DNA of 10,038 nt from a bacterium (GTDB taxonomy: Bacteria > Hydrogenedentota > Hydrogenedentia > Hydrogenedentiales > SLHB01): NCBI GenBank assembly GCA_024231375.1, contig JAAEQP010001410.1:1-10038 (forward strand), in the 5' to 3' direction. A program made the translations under genes and the position numbers. Position 1 is the stretch's first letter, and every line of letters begins with the position of its first letter. Below are positions 6,715 through 10,038 of this stretch, piece after piece. Under the pieces are notes generated by a model, which had not been told where the DNA came from, ran no database searches, and worked only from the letters and a program-made list of their open reading frames with translations.

Positions 6715-7062
6715 ATGCCTGTCGGGGGCGCGAAACTGCGGCAGGCGTCAAGACCTCTGTTTGTGGCGTTTCTATTCAGCGTCGGCCCTCTGGTAGCAGC
6801 CGTCCTTGGGCTGACCATCGTCGGCCTTCGCCAAACGGACCTTGTCGTGGAGAGCATCGTGTTTTGGGATGTATTTGGCCCTTCGGGAATCGTCGCGGGC
6901 GGCATGACTCACGAAGGGTGGTGGGTGTTCGGCATCGGCCTTTCGGATGCGCAGGTGTTCAGCGCGCTAGGCGTGTTCGCCGTGCTCCTTGGCATCGCCT
7001 GGTACCGATTTCTTCTTCACGTGGCACTCAGACGGCGGTCGGAGCGTTCGGGCAACACTTGA
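6715..7062 (+). CDS. Small two-helix membrane protein downstream of the kinase
   Basis: 115 residues, family not recognised. Hydrophobic segments at about 15-38 and 81-103 flank a loop of about 40 residues that contains Trp and Gly (FWDVFGP, HEGWWVFGIG). The N-terminus (KLRQASR) and C-terminus (RRRSER) are both basic, so both ends are probably cytoplasmic with the loop outside. The ATG lies four bases after the kinase stop and the AGGGGTGAG just upstream overlaps the kinase's last codons, which points to translational coupling and one transcript. A role as membrane partner or accessory of the soluble kinase is inference from position only. No intrinsic terminator is seen after it. Confidence 0.7.
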   Translation: MPVGGAKLRQASRPLFVAFLFSVGPLVAAVLGLTIVGLRQTDLVVESIVFWDVFGPSGIVAGGMTHEGWWVFGIGLSDAQVFSALGVFAVLLGIAWYRFLLHVALRRRSERSGNT

Positions 7063-7102
7063 CGTGAAGTACGCTTTCGCCCCGACGCCACGGAATGCAA
7101 TC

Positions 7103-7131
7103 TTGACCCGCTCGCGCTCCTTTCCTATGCT
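7103..7131 (+). promoter_or_regulatory. Promoter of the YjbQ-family gene
   Basis: TTGACC (7103-7108), a 17-base spacer and TATGCT (7126-7131): a good sigma-70-type match and the best-placed promoter in the window. Transcription would begin near 7138, giving a leader of about 25 bases that contains GGGGAG (7151-7156). Confidence 0.65.
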
Positions 7132-7163
7132 GACGCCACCACATCCGAACGGGGAGAACGTAC

Positions 7164-7580
7164 ATGGTTCATCAAGACACGATAGAACTCCGCACAGCGC
7201 TGCACGGTGAAATGCACGACATCACGTCGAAGGTGGATCGCATTGTGCGTGCTTCGGGTATCACTACAGGCACGGCGCACGTGTTCAACGTGGGTAGCAC
7301 CGCGTCCATCGGCGCTATCGAGTACGAACCGGGGTTGGAGAGTGACTTGCCGCGTATGCTCGACGGCATGATTCCGCCCAGCCGCGACTACGGGCACGAG
7401 CAGACGTGGCACGACGGCAACGGCCATTCCCACCTGCAGGCGACCCTGATGGGGCCGTCGTTCACCGCGCCCGTTGCGGAAGGCGAACTTGTGCTTGGCA
7501 CATGGCAGCAGATCTTCCACATCGAATGCGACGTGAAACCGCGCTCGCGGCACATCGTCGTCACCGTGATGGGGGAGTGA
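7164..7580 (+). CDS. yjbQ: YjbQ/UPF0047 family protein (secondary thiamine-phosphate synthase-type)
   Basis: 138 residues, the usual length for this family and apparently complete. It carries the family's signature blocks in order: GSTASIGAIEYEPG (44-57) followed by DLPRML (61-66), Y-x-H at 76-78, HDGNGHSHLQA (83-93) with the conserved Asn86/His88/His90, and LGTWQQIF (111-118) before Glu121 and the Arg-rich KPRSRH (125-130). Some members have weak thiamine-phosphate synthase activity and can rescue thiE loss, but the physiological role is unsettled and no thiamine genes are nearby, so the function is left open. The start follows GGGGAG by seven bases and a clear promoter lies just upstream. 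It is a single-gene unit, convergent with proS. Confidence 0.92.
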   Translation: MVHQDTIELRTALHGEMHDITSKVDRIVRASGITTGTAHVFNVGSTASIGAIEYEPGLESDLPRMLDGMIPPSRDYGHEQTWHDGNGHSHLQATLMGPSFTAPVAEGELVLGTWQQIFHIECDVKPRSRHIVVTVMGE

Positions 7581-7592
7581 CGGGCAGGGAAG

Positions 7593-7618
7593 GGCGCGTG
7601 GCTAGGTACATGCGCGCC
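7593..7618 (+). terminator. Possible hairpin after the YjbQ gene
   Basis: GGCGCG (7593-7598) and CGCGCC (7613-7618) can pair, with two inner G-U pairs, 12 bases after the yjbQ stop. The loop is long and no T-run follows, so this is only a weak terminator candidate. Confidence 0.3.
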
Positions 7619-7692
7619 ACCTGTTCCCAACCCACCGTCGAAGAAGGATGATTCTAACCTCAGTTCTACCTTGGGTCCGGTGTGCGGAGAAT

Positions 7693-7725
7693 GGTGCGTG
7701 CTCCCTTCGGTCGACGCACCCTACC
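7693..7725 (-). repeat. REP-like hairpin with GGTAGGG head (copy C)
   Basis: On the minus strand, GGTAGGG (7725-7719) runs into GTGCGT, paired with ACGCAC across a 14-base loop (7-bp stem: 7693-7699 with 7714-7720). It has the same head-plus-stem layout as the copies at 3229 and 3301 but a different stem. It sits in the gap between the convergent yjbQ and proS genes, a usual place for REP elements. A second dyad nearby, GAATGGT (7689-7695) with ACCATTC (7750-7756), encloses a short CCGC/GCGG hairpin and shares bases with copy C, so the two folds compete. It could serve as a 3' end for proS messages, though no U-tract is seen. Confidence 0.45.
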
Positions 7726-7763
7726 AAGAACGGATCCGCGCTCGCGGGGACCATTCCCACTGT

Positions 7764-9506
7764 CTAGAACCCGTCGGCGCTGTCCTCAATGGCGGCGTAG
7801 GCCTCGGCGATCCATTCGCGGATGGCTCCAACGGCCTCGGCGACAGGTAGCGTGCCGGATTCGCCTGTGTCGCGGCGTTTCCATTCCACTTCGCCGTTCT
7901 TGAGGTTGCGTTGACCCACGATGATGCGGAAGGGCACGCCGATGAGATCGGCATCGGCGAACTGTGAACCCGGCCGTGCGTCGCGGTCGTCCAGAATGGC
8001 TTCGATGCCGGACTTCCTGCACTCGTTGTAGATCTGTTCGGCCGTGTCTTTGACGCCTTCGGCGGCGAGTTTCAACGCGTTGATGTGTACCTGCCACGGA
8101 GCGATGGTGATGGGCCACTGGGGACCGTACTTGTCGTGGCGCACTTCCATGACCGAACTCATGAGGCGTCCAACGCCAATACCATAACATCCCATGATGG
8201 GCACTTGGGATTGGCCTTGGTCGTCGTCATACTCCATGCTCATGGACTCGGTGTACCGCGTGCCGAGTTGGAAGATGTTGCCGACTTCGATGCCGCGTTT
8301 GAACACCAGCGGCTGCCCGCCATCCAGGCTGAGGTCGCCTTCCTGCACATCGCAGATATCGACCGCGTCGACGCCGGGAAGGTCGCGATCGAGATTGAAG
8401 TTGGTGTAGTGGTAGTCGATCTCGTTCGCGCCCGTGACCAGGTTGTTGGACGCAGCGACCGTCTGGTCCACGATGACGCGCCACTGGGCGGAGTCTAGCC
8501 CCATGGGCGAGGCGAAGCCGGGCTCGGACCCTGCGGCGCGGATGCGTTCTTCCGACGCAGGGATGGGTTCCGCCTGGATGACCTTGGCCAATTTGGCCTC
8601 GTTCACGTCGCGGTCGCCGCGGATAACCACGAGGACCGCTTTGCCGTCCGAGTCGTGATCGTAGAACACGGCCTTGGCCGTCTGCCGCGTTTCGACGCCC
8701 AGGAAGCCTGCGACTTCTTCGATGGTCTTGCAGTTCGGCGTATGTACCTTCTCGAGAGGCTTCGGGTCTTCGGGATACGCGGCAATCTGACCTTCGGCGA
8801 CTTCCAGATTGGCCAGATAGGAGCCGTCCTCGGTGGTGACGATGGTGTCTTCGCCGACTTCGGTGAGCAACATGAACTCGTGGGCCACCTTGCCGCCCAT
8901 CATGCCGGAGTCCGACTCGACCACGGCGACTTCGGGGACGCCTGCTCGCGCGAAGATGCGCTGATAGGCGCGATAGCATTCCTGGTAGTAGCGCTCCAAA
9001 TCTTCCTGAGTGGTGTGGAAGGAGTAGGCGTCCTTCATGGTGAATTCGCGGACCCGGATGAGGCCGCCACGGGACCGGGGTTCATCGCGAAACTTGGTCT
9101 GAATCTGGTACACCATGAACGGAAGCTGGGCGTAACTGTTCAGTTCGTTGCGGCAGAGGTGGACGACTGCCTCTTCGTGGGTCATGCCGAGCAGCATGTC
9201 GTGGCCCGTGCGGTCCTTGAACCGGATGAGCTCGTTTCCCACGGCCTCGTACCGGCCGGACTCGTCCCACAGTTCGCGGGGAAGGGCCACCGGCATGAGC
9301 ACTTCCTGACCGCCAACGCGATCCATCTCTTCGCGAATGATGTTCTCGATCTTGCGAACTATCCGAAGTCCCGGCGGCAGAAGCGAATAGATGCCGTTAG
9401 CCACTTGGCGCGCATATCCGCCGCGCAACAGGAAGGCGTGGCTCTCAAGCGCTGCTTCCGCGGGCCGTTCCTTGTACCGATTACCGACCATCTCACTCAT
9501 TCGCAT
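7764..9506 (-). CDS. proS: Prolyl-tRNA synthetase, bacterial type with editing insertion
   Basis: Class II aminoacyl-tRNA synthetase charging tRNA-Pro. From the chosen start it is 580 residues, as expected for the bacterial type. Visible: an N-terminal HAFLLRGGYARQVANGIYSLLPPGLR block (23-48), MTHEE (108-112), motif 2 with FRDE (139-142) and RVRE (151-154), and motif 3 GCYGIGVGR (439-447). Between motifs 2 and 3 lies a YbaK-like editing insertion (about 225-405) with TAKAVFY (276-282), whose Lys278 corresponds to the lysine used in deacylating mischarged Ala-tRNA-Pro. The C-terminal anticodon-binding domain carries DDRDARPGSQF (506-516). The frame extends to 9611, but those 35 extra residues do not resemble the family; ATG at 9506 fits the usual N-terminus and has GAGGAG 11 bases upstream. 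It looks intact and housekeeping. Confidence 0.97.
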   Translation of the reverse strand: MRMSEMVGNRYKERPAEAALESHAFLLRGGYARQVANGIYSLLPPGLRIVRKIENIIREEMDRVGGQEVLMPVALPRELWDESGRYEAVGNELIRFKDRTGHDMLLGMTHEEAVVHLCRNELNSYAQLPFMVYQIQTKFRDEPRSRGGLIRVREFTMKDAYSFHTTQEDLERYYQECYRAYQRIFARAGVPEVAVVESDSGMMGGKVAHEFMLLTEVGEDTIVTTEDGSYLANLEVAEGQIAAYPEDPKPLEKVHTPNCKTIEEVAGFLGVETRQTAKAVFYDHDSDGKAVLVVIRGDRDVNEAKLAKVIQAEPIPASEERIRAAGSEPGFASPMGLDSAQWRVIVDQTVAASNNLVTGANEIDYHYTNFNLDRDLPGVDAVDICDVQEGDLSLDGGQPLVFKRGIEVGNIFQLGTRYTESMSMEYDDDQGQSQVPIMGCYGIGVGRLMSSVMEVRHDKYGPQWPITIAPWQVHINALKLAAEGVKDTAEQIYNECRKSGIEAILDDRDARPGSQFADADLIGVPFRIIVGQRNLKNGEVEWKRRDTGESGTLPVAEAVGAIREWIAEAYAAIEDSADGF

Positions 9507-9517
9507 GACCGCAAGAA

Positions 9518-9523
9518 CTCCTC
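9518..9523 (-). promoter_or_regulatory. Ribosome binding site deciding the proS start
   Basis: GAGGAG on the minus strand, 11 bases before the ATG at 9506. It favours that ATG over the in-frame ATG at 9500 (17 bases away) and the one at 9611, which begins a non-homologous extension. Confidence 0.6.
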
Positions 9524-9571
9524 GTTGGTGCTCGTTGACCCGCAAACAGCGGGGAAACGTGTGAAGGCACA

Positions 9572-9601
9572 AGGATAGCGCGGTACGCGTGGTGAAGGCA
9601 A
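9572..9601 (-). promoter_or_regulatory. Candidate proS promoter
   Basis: On the minus strand: TTGCCT (9601-9596), 18 bases, then TATCCT (9577-9572), each four of six to consensus. It gives a leader of about 60 bases and lies inside the N-terminal extension of the longest proS frame, which supports the shorter start. Confidence 0.45.
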
Positions 9602-9680
9602 CTTGAGGCACGGGGTCCGTTGCGGGATGGCCGTGCCAGATGTAACGAAGCCAGGACTGGGGTGTACTTTGAGGCGGCAG

Positions 9681-9686
9681 TATATT
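9681..9686 (+). promoter_or_regulatory. Candidate -10 box for the small-protein transcript
   Basis: TATATT, one mismatch to TATAAT; no good -35 is seen. Transcription would begin at about 9693, right at the base of the stem-loop at 9694-9727, so the message would start with that hairpin. Confidence 0.35.
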
Positions 9687-9693
9687 GTTGACG

Positions 9694-9727
9694 CCTCTCG
9701 GGACCCCTTTTCAGGGGTTCAAAGAGG
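9694..9727 (+). promoter_or_regulatory. Stem-loop in the leader of the 38-codon ORF
   Basis: Outer CCTCT (9694-9698) pairs with AGAGG (9723-9727). After a small CG/AA internal loop, GGACCCC (9701-9707) pairs with GGGGTTC (9714-9720, one G-U) around TTTTCA. It ends 13 bases before the Shine-Dalgarno at 9741. It may stabilise the 5' end of the message or tune translation. Confidence 0.6.
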
Positions 9728-9754
9728 TAGAGAACGCAGAAGGAGGTGACACGT

Positions 9755-9871
9755 ATGCTTCAGGAACTGTTGAACCTGGTGGAGACGCTGGTGAATTCGA
9801 TCTTCGGCGCCATCAACAGCTTCTTCGATGCGCTTGGTATCGATGTCGACTTGGGCGAGATCGACCTGTAG
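9755..9871 (+). CDS. 38-residue acidic amphipathic small protein
   Basis: ATG at 9755, stop TAG at 9869-9871. The case for translation is the Shine-Dalgarno AGGAGGTGA (9741-9749), the best in the window, five bases before the ATG. The peptide begins MLQELLNLVETLVNSIF. Hydrophobic residues fall every three or four positions (L2, L5, V9, L12, I16, I20, F23, L27), fitting an amphipathic helix over about 2-27, followed by an acidic tail (GIDVDLGEIDL). It has seven Asp/Glu and no Lys, Arg or His. No signal peptide or true membrane span is evident, and I recognise no family. It is flanked by a -10 box plus 5' stem-loop and a 13-bp terminator-like hairpin, so it forms its own transcription unit. A membrane-surface or protein-binding helix is one possibility. 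It could also be part of a dual-function small RNA. Confidence 0.65.
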   Translation: MLQELLNLVETLVNSIFGAINSFFDALGIDVDLGEIDL

Positions 9872-9888
9872 CCATCGGGGTTTTGAGA

Positions 9889-9930
9889 ACCGGCCGGCGT
9901 GGGCCATGTGCCTCACGCCGGCCGGTGCTT
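9889..9930 (+). terminator. 13-bp terminator-like hairpin
   Basis: ACCGGCCGGCGTG (9889-9901) pairs perfectly with CACGCCGGCCGGT (9914-9926) around a 12-base loop, 17 bases after the small ORF's stop. Only a weak pyrimidine run (CTTCTT) follows, so efficiency is uncertain. It could also end a leftward gene entering from beyond the window. Confidence 0.65.
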
Positions 9931-9976
9931 CTTGACCGGGACAGAGCCGGAACCGCTAGCCCGAATATCTCACAAG

Positions 9977-9994
9977 GCCGCGGCGAATCGCGGC
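9977..9994. repeat. Short GC hairpin near the right edge
   Basis: GCCGCG (9977-9982), GCGAAT loop, CGCGGC (9989-9994). Nothing else in 9931-10038 can be assigned. TTGACC at 9932-9937 has no convincing -10 partner. Confidence 0.35.
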
Positions 9995-10038
9995 AATCTG
10001 TTGGCGCAGGGCGACATGAAGCTTTGCTCAGAATACAA

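Noticed and set aside
8655..9578. 307-codon open frame on the plus strand
   Set aside because: It is antisense to the proS coding region, whose identity is unmistakable. Long shadow frames are expected in GC-rich coding DNA, and it has no ribosome binding site or recognisable protein features.
9970..10038. Minus-strand frame open to the right edge (22 codons ending in TGA)
   Set aside because: It could be the end of a leftward gene with the 9889-9926 hairpin as its terminator, but 22 codons without a recognisable motif are not enough to call it.

Overview
The window is GC-rich bacterial chromosome with bacterial-type genes, Shine-Dalgarno sites and sigma-70-like promoters. The organism cannot be named from sequence alone. 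A sigma-factor region 4 fused to a membrane segment and carboxypeptidase-regulatory-like repeats, together with a Tat-exported xylose-isomerase-like TIM barrel protein, suggests an environmental member of the Planctomycetota/Verrucomicrobiota/Lentisphaerota/Hydrogenedentota range. That placement is inference.

Layout. (1) 1-3101, plus: the 3' part of a very large gene joining an ECF-type sigma region 4, a membrane segment, a Pro/Ser/Thr linker and about eight beta-sandwich repeats; its start lies left of the window. (2) 3102-3773: a 672-base gene-free stretch packed with dyads, namely a perfect 10-bp hairpin, a facing pair of REP-like hairpins with a shared GGTAGGG head, and a striking four-hairpin cluster with an invariant core and compensating arms. 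(3) 3774-4667: a Tat-secreted sugar isomerase/epimerase-like protein with its own promoter and a strong terminator. (4) 5010-7062: a soluble histidine kinase with cyclic-nucleotide-binding-like and GAF sensor domains, followed four bases later by a small two-helix membrane protein. (5) 7164-7580: a YjbQ/UPF0047 protein with a good promoter. (6) 7764-9506, minus: prolyl-tRNA synthetase with an editing insertion, convergent with yjbQ across a gap that holds a third GGTAGGG-headed hairpin. (7) 9681-9930: a compact unit comprising a -10 box, a 5' stem-loop, a perfect Shine-Dalgarno, a 38-codon ORF without any basic residue, and a 13-bp terminator-like hairpin.

The genes do not form a pathway. Apart from the kinase/membrane-protein pair they look like independent single-gene units. 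The most unusual content is non-coding: the 3464-3567 hairpin cluster, the GTAG-headed hairpins, and the self-contained small-protein transcript near the right end.
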